41,480 nt of DNA. Origin: a virus. How positions within the stretch are numbered: position 1 is the first letter of the stretch; each line of letters begins with the position of its first letter. The DNA is taken from IMG/VR virus record IMGVR_UViG_3300044981_000104, positions 1 to 41,480 of that record; one strand, 5' to 3'. Positions 1 through 7,862 of the stretch are shown in pieces. Position numbers and translations under genes: made by a program. Under the pieces are notes generated by a model, which was not told where the DNA came from, did not search any database, and saw only the letters and a program-made list of their open reading frames with translations.

Positions 1-127
1 CGCCGCCCGATCGGAAAGCCGACGCCAAGCGCTATGCGGCGATGGCGGACTACCCGAAGATCGCCGACTTTGACACGCTCGAAGAGCACGCGGCCGCCGT
101 GCAGCTCTTCATGGGCGAGCAGCGGGC
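1..127. repeat. Terminal direct repeat, left copy
   Basis: These 127 bases are identical to positions 41354-41480. The scaffold gene reads in frame through the join, so the contig is circular or circularly permuted with a unit of 41,353 bp. A length of exactly 127 matches a common maximum assembly word size, so the repeat is more likely an assembly overlap than a physical terminal repeat of the virion DNA. Confidence 0.95.
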
Positions 128-728
128 CACCGAGCAGCGCCAGCGCGGCGCACTTGAGGCCACGCGCGACGCCCGCGGCCAACAACTCAAGGGGTTTGTC
201 GATCAGCTGACGGCCGCCAAAGCGGCGGATCCGACCTTCCTCGACAGCCTCGACCCCATCGTCAAAACCCAACTGAAGCCCTTCGACGCCTTGAAGCGGA
301 ATCCGGATGGCACCGCGGCCGAACCTGCGGGGCCGATCAACGTCATCGGCGAGCTCGTCTACCTCTCGCCGCAAGCGCCAAAGATGCTCCAGTATTTCTC
401 GACGCACATGGACGACCTCCGTCGCCTGTGTGCCTTGCCGCCGCATCTCGCGACTCTGCCCGAGACGCCCGTGCGCACGAACGCGCACATCTCGTGGATG
501 ACGCAGGAATACGGGAAGCTCGAAGCGAAAGTCGAAGGGGCGACTGCGACACCTGCGCCGCCGGCCGTCGTGCCGAAAACCCTGACCTCTGCCCCCGCGC
601 CGCCGAAGACGCTCGGATCGCGTCCGACGGAAGCCGCGGACCCGAAAGCGGCAGCCATTCGCAACAAAGATACCAGCGCCTACCGCGCCATCCGCCTCGC
701 GGAAAAACGCGCGCAAATGGGCCGTTAG
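1..728 (+). CDS. Scaffolding protein, C-terminal part (gene continues from 40951)
   Basis: This is the 3' part of the gene that starts at ATG 40951 and crosses the circular join. The joined product is 376 aa. The part seen here is charged and predicted helical with no transmembrane segment, then an Ala/Pro-rich stretch, then a basic C-terminal helix ending at R376. The last 21 residues carry D-T-x-A-Y-R-x-x-R-x-A-E-K (residues 358-370), which also occurs near the N-terminus at residues 35-47. In P22 the scaffold lies between portal and coat and binds coat through a basic C-terminal helix. The order portal, this gene, coat is the same here. The function is inferred from position, composition and the basic C-terminus, not from clear sequence identity. 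An internal ATG at 42 is unlikely to be the true start because the frame is open upstream. Confidence 0.75.
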   Translation, partial: PPDRKADAKRYAAMADYPKIADFDTLEEHAAAVQLFMGEQRATEQRQRGALEATRDARGQQLKGFVDQLTAAKAADPTFLDSLDPIVKTQLKPFDALKRNPDGTAAEPAGPINVIGELVYLSPQAPKMLQYFSTHMDDLRRLCALPPHLATLPETPVRTNAHISWMTQEYGKLEAKVEGATATPAPPAVVPKTLTSAPAPPKTLGSRPTEAADPKAAAIRNKDTSAYRAIRLAEKRAQMGR

Positions 729-753
729 CAGGTTCCCTATGTTCCACTTCTTG

Positions 754-1062
754 TCAGGGCGTTACCGTCGAATGGATCGCACGGTGGCAAGCTCGGCACA
801 ACCGCTGCACCAGCTCAGGTTGGTCGTAGTCTGGATGGTGGTTTTCCGCTGGATTGCCGCATTTCTCGCACGGACCGGTAGCACGTTTACCTCGTTGCTG
901 TTGCCTCAACGTGCGTTGTCGAACGCGATGCCGATGTCTGGCCTCCACAGACATTTCCGCAAAAGTTGGGCGATGCGACCGCATATAGGCCGCATGACAC
1001 GCTCGACAGTAACGCTGCCCTTTTCTGTTCTGCGGTTGCCCACATTTCGAACATGGTTTCAT
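754..1062 (-). CDS. HNH homing-type endonuclease, 102 aa
   Basis: This protein resembles the free-standing HNH nucleases that move between phage genomes. The N-terminus has a CxxC pair (CSKCGQ) and then YCRACH. The C-terminal half has CEKCG, HHPDY and LCRACHRAIH, the usual zinc-bound beta-beta-alpha HNH layout of phage nucleases (HH-x-DY, LC-x2-CH-x3-H). The start is ATG at 1062 (reverse strand); the same frame is open much further upstream, but that part lies antisense to the coat gene and is not credible. No clear Shine-Dalgarno is seen. It is the only minus-strand gene in the structural region and sits in the gap between scaffold and coat, a typical place for a mobile endonuclease. Its DNA target would be expected in the matching gap of relatives that lack it, by analogy with other homing nucleases. 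Confidence 0.85.
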   Translation of the reverse strand: MKPCSKCGQPQNRKGQRYCRACHAAYMRSHRPTFAEMSVEARHRHRVRQRTLRQQQRGKRATGPCEKCGNPAENHHPDYDQPELVQRLCRACHRAIHSTVTP

Positions 1063-1188
1063 GTGAGGGATTGTGGAACAAGTCGCTTTGCGAAACAACA
1101 GCGACCGACCTGGCGCCTGGGGATCTCGGCCCTGGCCGCGTGCGTGTCGGCGCTCGTGCTCCGGCACTTTGTCGCGGCCGAGACCGCG

Positions 1189-2442
1189 GTGTTCTGCGCC
1201 GTCAACAGCTTTGAAATCGTCGATTGGATGATGCAGGAATCGCTCGACCTGCTCATCAACAAGCTCGCCGTCGCGGCGATCATGAACACCGAAGTCCAGA
1301 AGGAATTCGAGCATGACTTCGCCCCCGGCGAAACCGTGCGCGTCAAATTCCCGCAGGAATACCTGATTCGGGACGGCTTGGCCTACACCGAGCAGGGCAT
1401 CAACCGCCGGAACACGACCGTCAGCTGTAACCAGATTTTCGGCGTCGATTTCGGCTGGGACAGCTTCGAGAAAGCCGTGAAGATGGAGCGCGGCGAAGCG
1501 CTCCTCCGCCGCGAGTATCTGGAGCCGGCCGTCGCGCAGATGGCGCAGGAAATCGAGAGCCGGTGCTGCAATTTCATGCGGCTCAATACCAGCAACGTGG
1601 TCGGCATTCTCGGCACGAATCCGGCGACGTTCGATGTCGCCTCCGCGGCCGCGCGCGAGCGGCTCATCGAGCTCGGCATGCCCGCGGGCAAAGACCGCGC
1701 GATGTTTGTGCCGCCGGCCGTCATGCGGGCCTTGAAGGCGTCGGCGATTTCCTACTTCAACCCGGTCACGGACATCAGCAAGCAGTTCCGCGAGGGCATT
1801 GTCGGATCGGGCGATGGGTTCGATTGGTATGAGTCGGTCTCGCTCTACCAGCACACCGCGGGCACCTGGGCAGCGGCCGTGACGGTCGCCACGAGCTCGA
1901 ATCAAGGGGACACGACGCTGGCGGTGACCTGCACGACCGGCGACACGTTCAATCAGGGCGACAAGTTCGCGATTGCGGCCGTCAATCCGACCAACCCGCG
2001 CACGCGGCGGAAAGTCGGCCCGAACACGCGGCAATTCGTGGTGTTGCAAGCCACCGTCGGCGCGGGGTCGGCGGCGACGCTGTCAATTTCGCCGGCGCTC
2101 TACGGGCCGGGGTCGCAGTATCAGAATGTGGACGCGCTTCCCTTGGCGGGCGCGGCGCTGACGCTCTTCCCTGGCACCGTGTCGCCGAACGGGCTCATCG
2201 GCACGGTCGGACTCGCCGCGCATACCGATGCCTTCGCCCTAGTCGGCGTCGAGTTCGAGAATCCGAAGAAGGGGTCGGTCGAAATCTCCGAGCAGCTCAA
2301 GGATGACGAAACGGGCATTCCGCTGGCGTTTGTGCGGGCGTTTGACCCGATCGGGCGCCGGTGGATCAATCGGTGGGACACCTGCATCGGCTTCGGGTCG
2401 CTCTGGAGCGACAACCTGGCCGTTGCGGTGCTGAGTTCCTAA
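1189..2442 (+). CDS. Major coat protein, P22 gp5-like
   Basis: This 417-aa protein is close in length to P22 coat (430 aa). The N-terminal NSFEIVDWMMQESL followed by a KEFEHDFAPGETVRVKFPQ-type segment, the central DVGV-type fold region, and the late GPGSQYQNVDALP, LFPGT and HRDAFALVG-type blocks (here HTDAFALVGV) are typical of P22-like coat proteins recalled from many phages. Relatives begin about four residues before NSFE, so the likely start is GTG 1189 (MFCAVNSFE). ATG 1228 would cut conserved residues. The frame stays open upstream to 739, but that part is antisense to the HNH gene and has no coat similarity. No good ribosome site precedes GTG 1189, which is odd for the most abundant virion protein and may reflect the HNH insertion displacing the original leader. 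Confidence 0.85.
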   Translation: MFCAVNSFEIVDWMMQESLDLLINKLAVAAIMNTEVQKEFEHDFAPGETVRVKFPQEYLIRDGLAYTEQGINRRNTTVSCNQIFGVDFGWDSFEKAVKMERGEALLRREYLEPAVAQMAQEIESRCCNFMRLNTSNVVGILGTNPATFDVASAAARERLIELGMPAGKDRAMFVPPAVMRALKASAISYFNPVTDISKQFREGIVGSGDGFDWYESVSLYQHTAGTWAAAVTVATSSNQGDTTLAVTCTTGDTFNQGDKFAIAAVNPTNPRTRRKVGPNTRQFVVLQATVGAGSAATLSISPALYGPGSQYQNVDALPLAGAALTLFPGTVSPNGLIGTVGLAAHTDAFALVGVEFENPKKGSVEISEQLKDDETGIPLAFVRAFDPIGRRWINRWDTCIGFGSLWSDNLAVAVLSS

Positions 2443-2444
2443 CC

Positions 2445-3197
2445 ATGCGACGCACCCTTCGCCTCATGCTCCTGAGCCTCCTGGCGATGACGGTCAGCGC
2501 CAGGGCGCAAACGACGCTGTCGTCCACGACGCTGGCGGCCGCCCTGGGCGACACGTCGAGCACGAATATCACGCTGACGGCGACGACCGGCTTCACGGCC
2601 ACCACCACCGCGCAGCAGACGTATGTGCTCATCGATCGCGAGATTCTGACCCTGCGCACGGTGAATACCACGACGAAAGTGGCCGCCGTCAGTCGAGGGC
2701 AGCAAGCGAGTCGGGCGGCGTCGCATATCTCCGGCGCGACGGTGTGGTTTGCCCCGCAGGGCGCCTTCTTCACCTACATCCCGTCTGGGCAATGCACGCG
2801 CACGACGCTGGCCTATGTGCCGACGATCGTGGGTGGCCTGATTGGCCTCGCGGGCTCCGATGTCGGGGGCCTCTGGGATTGTCTCGGCGTCGGCACGTCG
2901 GGGCAGTGGACGCAAACGGCGCCGTCCGTGGGCGTGCAAACGATCGGCAGCGTCGTCGCGTCGGCGACCTCGATTACGCCGACCGGCACCTATTTCCAGG
3001 TCAGCGGCACGACGGCGGTCAACACGATTGTCGTGCCGGCTGGGTGGTTGTCGGGCAATTGCTTGGCGCTCGAACCGACGGGGGTGTTCACGACGGGCAC
3101 GAGCGGCAACATCAATGTCGCGTCGACGGCCGTCGTCGGAAAAATCCTCTATGAATGCTGGAATGGCGTGTCCGGCAAATGGAATGGGTCGTACTGA
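2445..3197 (+). CDS. Secreted-type virion/surface protein with 'VTRG'-like domain
   Basis: The start is ATG 2445, two bases after the coat stop. This 250-aa product has a clear Sec signal peptide: MRRT, a hydrophobic LMLLSLLAMTV core and ARA-Q as the cleavage site near residue 22. Residues about 23-105 hold a beta domain with the pattern T-T-L, LIDREI, VSRGQ, ASH-x-SGATV. This is a small domain common in phage head and tail accessory proteins (typically ending in TRG...AAHAAGATV). The rest is Ser/Thr/Gly-rich beta sequence ending in YECWNGVSGKW. The next gene carries the same domain without a signal peptide. The stop overlaps the next start (TGATG), so the two are translationally coupled. The role is unknown; a decoration or host-surface role is inferred. 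Confidence 0.7.
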   Translation: MRRTLRLMLLSLLAMTVSARAQTTLSSTTLAAALGDTSSTNITLTATTGFTATTTAQQTYVLIDREILTLRTVNTTTKVAAVSRGQQASRAASHISGATVWFAPQGAFFTYIPSGQCTRTTLAYVPTIVGGLIGLAGSDVGGLWDCLGVGTSGQWTQTAPSVGVQTIGSVVASATSITPTGTYFQVSGTTAVNTIVVPAGWLSGNCLALEPTGVFTTGTSGNINVASTAVVGKILYECWNGVSGKWNGSY

Positions 3198-3667
3198 TGC
3201 CGTCCATCATCCCGAACAAAACGAGCCTGACGAGCGGGGTCGCCACGAGTGATACGTTCATTTACCTCGCCAGCGTGGCCAACATCAACATCGGCGATCT
3301 CCTCCTGATTGACCAGGAAGTGCTGCCGACGCGCGCCTACCCCAAGGTCTCGATCCTCACGGGGAATCTGCCGGGCGTGTTCGTGACGCGCACCGGGCGT
3401 GCGGCGACGCACGGCGTCGGGGCGACCGTCTATACGGGGCCGTCCTCGTTCTTTCAGACCGTGGATCCGGTCGGCGTACCGCCGCCGGGCTCGCAGCCGT
3501 ATTGGATCAACGTCAAAACCGGCGTCATTTGGGTCGCGCAGGGCGACGAGGCGGGGCCGGGTGCGTTGAATCGCTGGTGGCAACCGCAATCGAACATTTG
3601 GGCGCCGACATCGGCCGTGAGCCGCGACGATCTCAGCCAGCGCGCGCCAATCATCACGCCGGTGTAA
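3197..3667 (+). CDS. Putative virion accessory protein, paralogue of the preceding domain
   Basis: The start is ATG 3197, inside the TGATG overlap with the gene before. The product is 156 aa and has no signal peptide. Residues about 5-80 match the domain of the preceding protein in layout: T-S-L at the start, GDLLLIDQEV, a VTRTGRAATHGVGATV block and then a short linker. The C-terminal half holds PYWINVKTGVIWVAQGD and NRWWQP, a short beta pattern often seen at the ends of phage appendage proteins. A strong ribosome site follows its stop and serves the next gene. The function is not known; a structural role is inferred from its place right after coat. Confidence 0.6.
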   Translation: MPSIIPNKTSLTSGVATSDTFIYLASVANINIGDLLLIDQEVLPTRAYPKVSILTGNLPGVFVTRTGRAATHGVGATVYTGPSSFFQTVDPVGVPPPGSQPYWINVKTGVIWVAQGDEAGPGALNRWWQPQSNIWAPTSAVSRDDLSQRAPIITPV

Positions 3668-3693
3668 CGCAGTTTTTGTGAGGAGTTGGATCC

Positions 3694-4419
3694 ATGTCTG
3701 TCAATCGCATCATTCCCTCGGCGCCGATTGCGGCCGATGGCACGCAGGCGGTGCTCCCCTCGCGCACCGGGATGTATGGGGAAGCCGCGACCTACGGCTT
3801 CGGCGCCGACAACGCCGCGTTCGCGGATGAAGGCTCCGGCTATGTGGTGATGAACGCCACGACCGGCACGGGCCTCACCGGCAATGCGGCGCCGATCGGG
3901 GCCACCTCGCTCTTGCCGTTCCTGCACGTGTTCAACAACGGCAGCTTGACGATCATTCCGCGGTTCGCGTGGGTGCGCGTGGCGACGGCGCCGAGCGCGG
4001 GCGCGACCACCACCGAATTCCTCTGCTGGTCCGACCAGGGCAGCGGCGCGAGCACCTGGACCAGCGGCGGCACGGCGATCACGCAGGTCAATACCAATGG
4101 CGGCGTCTCGGGGATCGGCGGCGGCATCTGGCATGCGGGCGCGCTCGTCATCACGGGCGTGTTGCCGCGCAAGCTCTGGCATGTGCAGGCGCGGTCGGTC
4201 ATCAGCGTGGTACAGGACAGCTACTTCATCACGTTCGGCGGCACGGTGCCGGGACTCCCGGCGGGCGTGGCGACGAGCGGCACGACCATCATGGCGGGGC
4301 ATATCGCGATGCCGGCGATGGCGTGCCCCTCGAAAACGAACTGGTCGCTCTCGATCGATGGGCTCGCGCAGTCCGGCGCGGGTGCCTACGAGTTCTCGCT
4401 GTTCTACACCGAAAGGTGA
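3694..4419 (+). CDS. Hypothetical virion protein, beta-rich, 241 aa
   Basis: I do not recognise this family. The start is ATG 3694 with a strong AGGAG about 10 bases upstream, one of the best ribosome sites in this region, which suggests high expression. The protein has no signal peptide, is rich in Gly, Ala, Thr and Ser, and has alternating hydrophobic strands. The last segment (SLSIDGLAQSG, then AYEFSLFYTER) looks like the closing strands of a jelly-roll. The setting among coat-proximal accessory genes suggests a decoration protein or minor capsid protein, but no motif proves it. Confidence 0.6.
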   Translation: MSVNRIIPSAPIAADGTQAVLPSRTGMYGEAATYGFGADNAAFADEGSGYVVMNATTGTGLTGNAAPIGATSLLPFLHVFNNGSLTIIPRFAWVRVATAPSAGATTTEFLCWSDQGSGASTWTSGGTAITQVNTNGGVSGIGGGIWHAGALVITGVLPRKLWHVQARSVISVVQDSYFITFGGTVPGLPAGVATSGTTIMAGHIAMPAMACPSKTNWSLSIDGLAQSGAGAYEFSLFYTER

Positions 4420-4492
4420 TGATCAACCTAAAGACGTGACTACGGCCGAGTGGATCATGGCGGTCCTCTCGGCCGCGCAGCAGGACGCTCCT

Positions 4493-4717
4493 ATGGCGAG
4501 ATTTCGGGAATCGCAGCCGGCGCCGGACACGAAAGAGGGCTATCACTCGACGGAGGCCCCGCGGCCGACGCCGGTCGTGCCGGCCGCGTATCCGCATCAG
4601 CTCCCGCGGTTGCTGCACAAACCGGGCGTGCCGCAGCGCCGCGTCGATACGCCGGAGCAATGTGAGGCGGCCTTCGCGGACGGCTGGACGCTGCTGCCGC
4701 CCAAGACCCCGGCATAA
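4493..4717 (+). CDS. Small hypothetical protein, 74 aa
   Basis: The frame is open from well upstream, so the start is uncertain. ATG 4493 (MARFRESQ) is preceded by AGGA at a usable distance; ATG 4457 and GTG 4436 are alternatives in the same frame. The product is Pro-rich in the middle and contains PHQLPRLLHKPG and a C-terminal TPEQCEAAFADGWTLLPP segment. The latter resembles the short phage motif in which a residue run 'V.t.eE...a...GW' closes a small protein. It overlaps the next start by one base (TAATG). Short proteins of this kind are frequent in phage head modules; the function is unknown. Confidence 0.55.
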   Translation: MARFRESQPAPDTKEGYHSTEAPRPTPVVPAAYPHQLPRLLHKPGVPQRRVDTPEQCEAAFADGWTLLPPKTPA

Positions 4718-4992
4718 TGGCCACCGAGATCGTGCCCTTCGTGGCGGTGCCGGTGGGCTGGATGCCCTGCGTGGCGTGTCGCGACTTCAAGGCGCAGCCC
4801 GGGCGCATGTGGCTCGGCTACTCGCGCGGCGGAGACGATTTGACCATCGAGTGTCCCGTCTGTCAGGGCACCGCGCAGGTCGAACGCTTCCGCCATTTCG
4901 ATGTGCGCACCGGGCAGGAAATTGACTACGAAAACCCCGCGCACCACTTTGTCTATTTGGGGCGCCGCACACAGGCCACACAAGGAGTCTAG
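4717..4992 (+). CDS. Small zinc-ribbon-like protein, 91 aa
   Basis: The start is ATG 4717, which overlaps the stop of the previous gene by one base. Two CxxC knuckles are visible, MPCVACRD (residues 16-23) and IECPVCQG (residues 45-52), spaced as in a zinc ribbon or a DnaJ-type CxxCxG knuckle. The rest is hydrophilic, ending YENPAHHFVYLGRR. There is no signal peptide or transmembrane segment. It lies between structural genes, so a virion-associated or assembly-factor role is possible, but zinc-ribbon proteins of this size occur in many phage contexts and no specific role can be given. Confidence 0.6.
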   Translation: MATEIVPFVAVPVGWMPCVACRDFKAQPGRMWLGYSRGGDDLTIECPVCQGTAQVERFRHFDVRTGQEIDYENPAHHFVYLGRRTQATQGV

Positions 4993-4994
4993 CG

Positions 4995-5498
4995 ATGGCG
5001 CGTGAATATTCGGTGAATGCGCAGTCGATTACCGTCACCTCGGGCGCCACGGCGCAACTCGTCTTCTTGAATCCGTCGGCGGGCGGTGCGGGCGTGCCGG
5101 GCTTCGAAATCCTGCGCTGCTGGGTCAGTCAAAACGCGAACGCCACCTCGGCGCAGCAAGGCGTGCGGCTGGGCACGAAGGTCACTGCGTTTCCGACGCT
5201 CACCTCGAACACGCCGTCGAAGCTCAAGTTGGGGGATCCGACCGCGAACCTCGCCGGGAATACCACCGGGGCGGCGGGCACGTGTGGCATCAACAGTTCG
5301 GCGTCGGGGGCGGGTACCGAAATCGGCATCTATCCGGACAACTTCAACGTGTTGAACGGCTGGTTGTGGGTCGCCACGCCGCCGGAAACCATCGTGTTCA
5401 TGCCGGGGGGCACGTCCGGCTTCTTCCATCAATTCGTCGGCGCCCCGGGCACCCTGACCGGCTGGGCGTTCGGCGTCATCTATCGCGAGATCGGCTAA
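4995..5498 (+). CDS. Putative decoration or fibre-accessory protein, 167 aa
   Basis: The start is ATG 4995 with AAGGAG about 9 bases upstream. The product is all-beta in appearance: ITVTSGATAQLVFLNP near the N-terminus, a Ser/Thr/Gly-rich middle, and a C-terminal LTGWAFGVIYREIG. There is no signal peptide. The good ribosome site and its place in the coat-proximal block suggest a virion component made in quantity. I do not recognise a named family. Capsid decoration is an inference from position and composition only. Confidence 0.6.
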   Translation: MAREYSVNAQSITVTSGATAQLVFLNPSAGGAGVPGFEILRCWVSQNANATSAQQGVRLGTKVTAFPTLTSNTPSKLKLGDPTANLAGNTTGAAGTCGINSSASGAGTEIGIYPDNFNVLNGWLWVATPPETIVFMPGGTSGFFHQFVGAPGTLTGWAFGVIYREIG

Positions 5499-5512
5499 GG
5501 GGGTCGAGGGCG

Positions 5513-5830
5513 GTGCCCTCTACCTACTATCTGCGTCGGCCGGTGTCGCTGCCCGTGCCGGCGGCCGTGGCGGCCTCGCCTCCGCTCCAAGGCACTGGCC
5601 AAGCGGGCTTGGTCATGGTGACGTGGGCGAGCGTTGGGGGGGCGACCGATTACCTCGTCTCCGTCGGCACCGCCCCTGGCGCGAGCGACATCGGCACCTT
5701 TGACACGGGGAGCACCGCCCTGGCCTATGACGTGGCGCTGCCGTCCGGCGTCTATTACGTGCGCGTGGCCGCGGTCGTAGGCGGCGTGACGCAAAGTCCC
5801 TCCTCGCCAGATGTGGTGTTTAATGTCTAA
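5513..5830 (+). CDS. Fibronectin type III-like protein, 105 aa
   Basis: The start is GTG 5513 with GAGGG just upstream; no ATG is available in the N-terminal part. After a short leader (PSTYYLRRP) there is one beta-sandwich domain with the FN3 pattern: a Trp in VMVTWASV, then GATDYLVSVG, and later YYVRVAAV followed by a Ser/Pro-rich strand. FN3 modules are common in phage surface proteins and are thought to help attachment to cell-surface carbohydrate. Its stop lies inside the start region of the GH16 gene, so the two are coupled and may work together. Confidence 0.65.
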   Translation: MPSTYYLRRPVSLPVPAAVAASPPLQGTGQAGLVMVTWASVGGATDYLVSVGTAPGASDIGTFDTGSTALAYDVALPSGVYYVRVAAVVGGVTQSPSSPDVVFNV

Positions 5831-6659
5831 AGTCTGGGTCATCGGTGTCCTCGTGGCGTGTCTCTGCTGCGTGCCGCAGGCCCAACAAGTCACCGGGGTG
5901 ACGGCCTCCGTCCTGTGGACCCCGTTCAATCGCGCCGGCTCCTCGAGTAGCAACGGGCAATGTTTCACGCCCGCCAACGTCGCGCTAGGGAGCGGGCTGT
6001 TGACCTTGACGGCGCTGATCCAGAGCGCGACCTGTAGCAGCATTGACGAAGCGCCGGAAACGCTCGGGTATACGGCGGGCTATGTCGCCATGCGGTCGTT
6101 CAACTTCCTTTATGGGACGGTGGAGTTTCGCGCGAAGTTCGGGCCGTGCAATGGGGCCTCCTGCACCAATGTCGGCTACTGGCCCTCGGTGTGGATGAAT
6201 AGCGTCGGGTGCCAAGCGAGCGATCCGACCGGCACGGACAACAACTGCGATGAGGGCGAGATCGACATTGCGGAACTCTGGGGCGACTTCACGCATATCA
6301 ATCAGGCGCTGCATCGGCCCGATAGTAGCTGCGGCTACAACTGTGGCGGCGGCGTGACCGCCGGCCCCGACGACATGAGCACGCACTTCCATGTCTACGA
6401 TCTGGTGTGGACGTCGGGGTCGCTCAGTTGGTATATCGACGGGACGCTCACCACGGGCCCGTTGACCACGGGCGTGCCGACCGAAGCCTATTACGTGAAG
6501 ATGGATCAATTCGTGGGGGGGGCGATTGGCGGGGCGATTAATAACGCCTCGTTTCCCTGGCTCGAACAGATTGACTATCTGAAGGTCGGCTTCGGGTGCA
6601 GCGGCGTGAATCCGATGTCGGGCTGTTCGTCGATTCCCTTCGACGATGAGTTCTACTAA
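5823..6659 (+). CDS. Secreted GH16-family glucanase (laminarinase-like)
   Basis: This 278-aa product from ATG 5823 starts with a signal peptide (MSKVW, hydrophobic VIGVLVACLCC, cleavage near QAQ at residue 21). The mature part is a glycoside hydrolase family 16 beta-jelly-roll. It has the catalytic signature E-I-D-I-A-E at residues 146-151 (nucleophile E146, acid/base E151), preceded by GTVEFRAKF and WPSVWM and followed by HFHVYDLVWTSGSLSWYIDG, all in GH16 order. GH16 enzymes cut beta-1,3 or mixed-linkage glucans, agar or carrageenan; the substrate cannot be told here. Several Cys residues suggest disulphides in an exported protein. ATG 5811 is an alternative start but would lengthen the signal peptide without need. 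A depolymerase for host capsule or matrix is the likely role. Confidence 0.85.
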   Translation: MSKVWVIGVLVACLCCVPQAQQVTGVTASVLWTPFNRAGSSSSNGQCFTPANVALGSGLLTLTALIQSATCSSIDEAPETLGYTAGYVAMRSFNFLYGTVEFRAKFGPCNGASCTNVGYWPSVWMNSVGCQASDPTGTDNNCDEGEIDIAELWGDFTHINQALHRPDSSCGYNCGGGVTAGPDDMSTHFHVYDLVWTSGSLSWYIDGTLTTGPLTTGVPTEAYYVKMDQFVGGAIGGAINNASFPWLEQIDYLKVGFGCSGVNPMSGCSSIPFDDEFY

Positions 6660-7862
6660 GTGGCCACGATCACCTTCCTCGAACCCGGCAGCGACGCGAC
6701 GCAGGACTTGTCGTTCTTTCCAGCCGCCAATCTGCAAGGACAAAGCGGCGGCAATTCGATGGTCTCAGCCTCCGATCAGGCCCATACGGGGCTGCGCGCC
6801 TTCAAGGTCGTGAATACGGGCGGGGGCAATCCCGCAACCGCGTCGGCCGATGGCGTCGTCAGTGACAATGGCACCAGAATCTCGATGTGGGTGCGCCTGA
6901 GCACGGTCTCGCCCGGGACGCGGACGATGATCTGCGAAGTCACGACGGCGGGTTTTCAGGCCAGTCTGATTTGTGTCGGCATCGACAGTACCGGCGTCCT
7001 GGTGGTGTGTGGCACGGGCTGCACAGCGGTATTGGGGACGACGGCACTCCCCGCGAATACGTGGTTCCGACTGGGCTTGTCCTACACCATCACGACGGGA
7101 ACGGGAACGACGTGGAGCGCCAAGGTCTTCCTCAACGGGAGCCTCGAAATCACGACCGGCAATGCCCAGGGCACCCTCCTGAACGGGGCCACGGCGTCCT
7201 CTGACCTGGGGATCGGCAATGACACCTCCCCGGGGTGCCATTTCCCGAGTTCCGGCACGATTACGATGTGGATCGATGACATCTACGTCGATAACGGATC
7301 GACGCTCGATGATCCCGGCAACATCTCCGTCACGGCCAAGCGGCCCTTTGCCAACGGCACGACGAACGGCTTCTCGACCAACGGCTCGGCCTCCGGCTAT
7401 GGCAGTGGCAATGCCCAGTATGTGAATGGGAACTATCCGCTCGGGACTGACACGACCACCTACAACTCGGTCGTGGTGGTGGCATCCGCCATCACGGAGG
7501 AATACAACCTCGAAGGCGTATCGGTCGGTGACGCCAATCTGACCGGCGCCACGATCAAGGGCGTGCAAGGTTGGATCTACGCCTCCTCGACGCTCACCGA
7601 GTCCGACAAGATCGTCGTGGATGGCACCCAGACGACAATCTCCGTCACATCTACGGCAACTCTGTTCGTCCAGAATTCGCCCAATCCGACCACCTATCCT
7701 GCTGGGACTGGCACCGACATTGGGATGGTCACGAACGCCACGGCCGCGACCGCGAAGCTCTTTGGGGCCGGCGTCCTGGTCGCCTACATCCCCGCCGTGG
7801 TCGCGTCCACACAGGTGCCCTATCAACCGCAATATTTCATGGGACCGGCGCAGGGCTACTAG
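6660..7862 (+). CDS. LamG/concanavalin-like domain virion protein, 400 aa
   Basis: The start is GTG 6660, directly after the GH16 stop. Residues about 1-215 look like a concanavalin A-like (LamG) sandwich: RAFKVVNTGG, RISMWVRLSTV, NTWFRLGLSYTI, AKVFLNG and ITMWIDDIYVDNG are the strand patterns expected for that fold. Residues about 220-400 form a second beta domain ending in AGVLVAYIP, like the C-terminal modules of many phage receptor-binding or tail-surface proteins. There is no signal peptide. It sits beside the GH16 enzyme and a proline-rich repeat protein, so a carbohydrate-binding surface role is inferred. Confidence 0.7.
   Translation: MATITFLEPGSDATQDLSFFPAANLQGQSGGNSMVSASDQAHTGLRAFKVVNTGGGNPATASADGVVSDNGTRISMWVRLSTVSPGTRTMICEVTTAGFQASLICVGIDSTGVLVVCGTGCTAVLGTTALPANTWFRLGLSYTITTGTGTTWSAKVFLNGSLEITTGNAQGTLLNGATASSDLGIGNDTSPGCHFPSSGTITMWIDDIYVDNGSTLDDPGNISVTAKRPFANGTTNGFSTNGSASGYGSGNAQYVNGNYPLGTDTTTYNSVVVVASAITEEYNLEGVSVGDANLTGATIKGVQGWIYASSTLTESDKIVVDGTQTTISVTSTATLFVQNSPNPTTYPAGTGTDIGMVTNATAATAKLFGAGVLVAYIPAVVASTQVPYQPQYFMGPAQGY

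Noticed and set aside
739-1188. N-terminal extension of the coat frame up to ATG 739
   Set aside because: This part is antisense to a well-supported HNH gene, has no coat similarity, and would add 150 residues to a protein already at family length.
745-1194. Group I intron carrying the HNH gene, splicing ATGTTC to TGCGCC
   Set aside because: Removal would keep the frame, but the 450-bp segment leaves only about 140 bases outside an HNH gene that is antisense, too little for a group I core, and no P/Q/R/S elements were found by eye.
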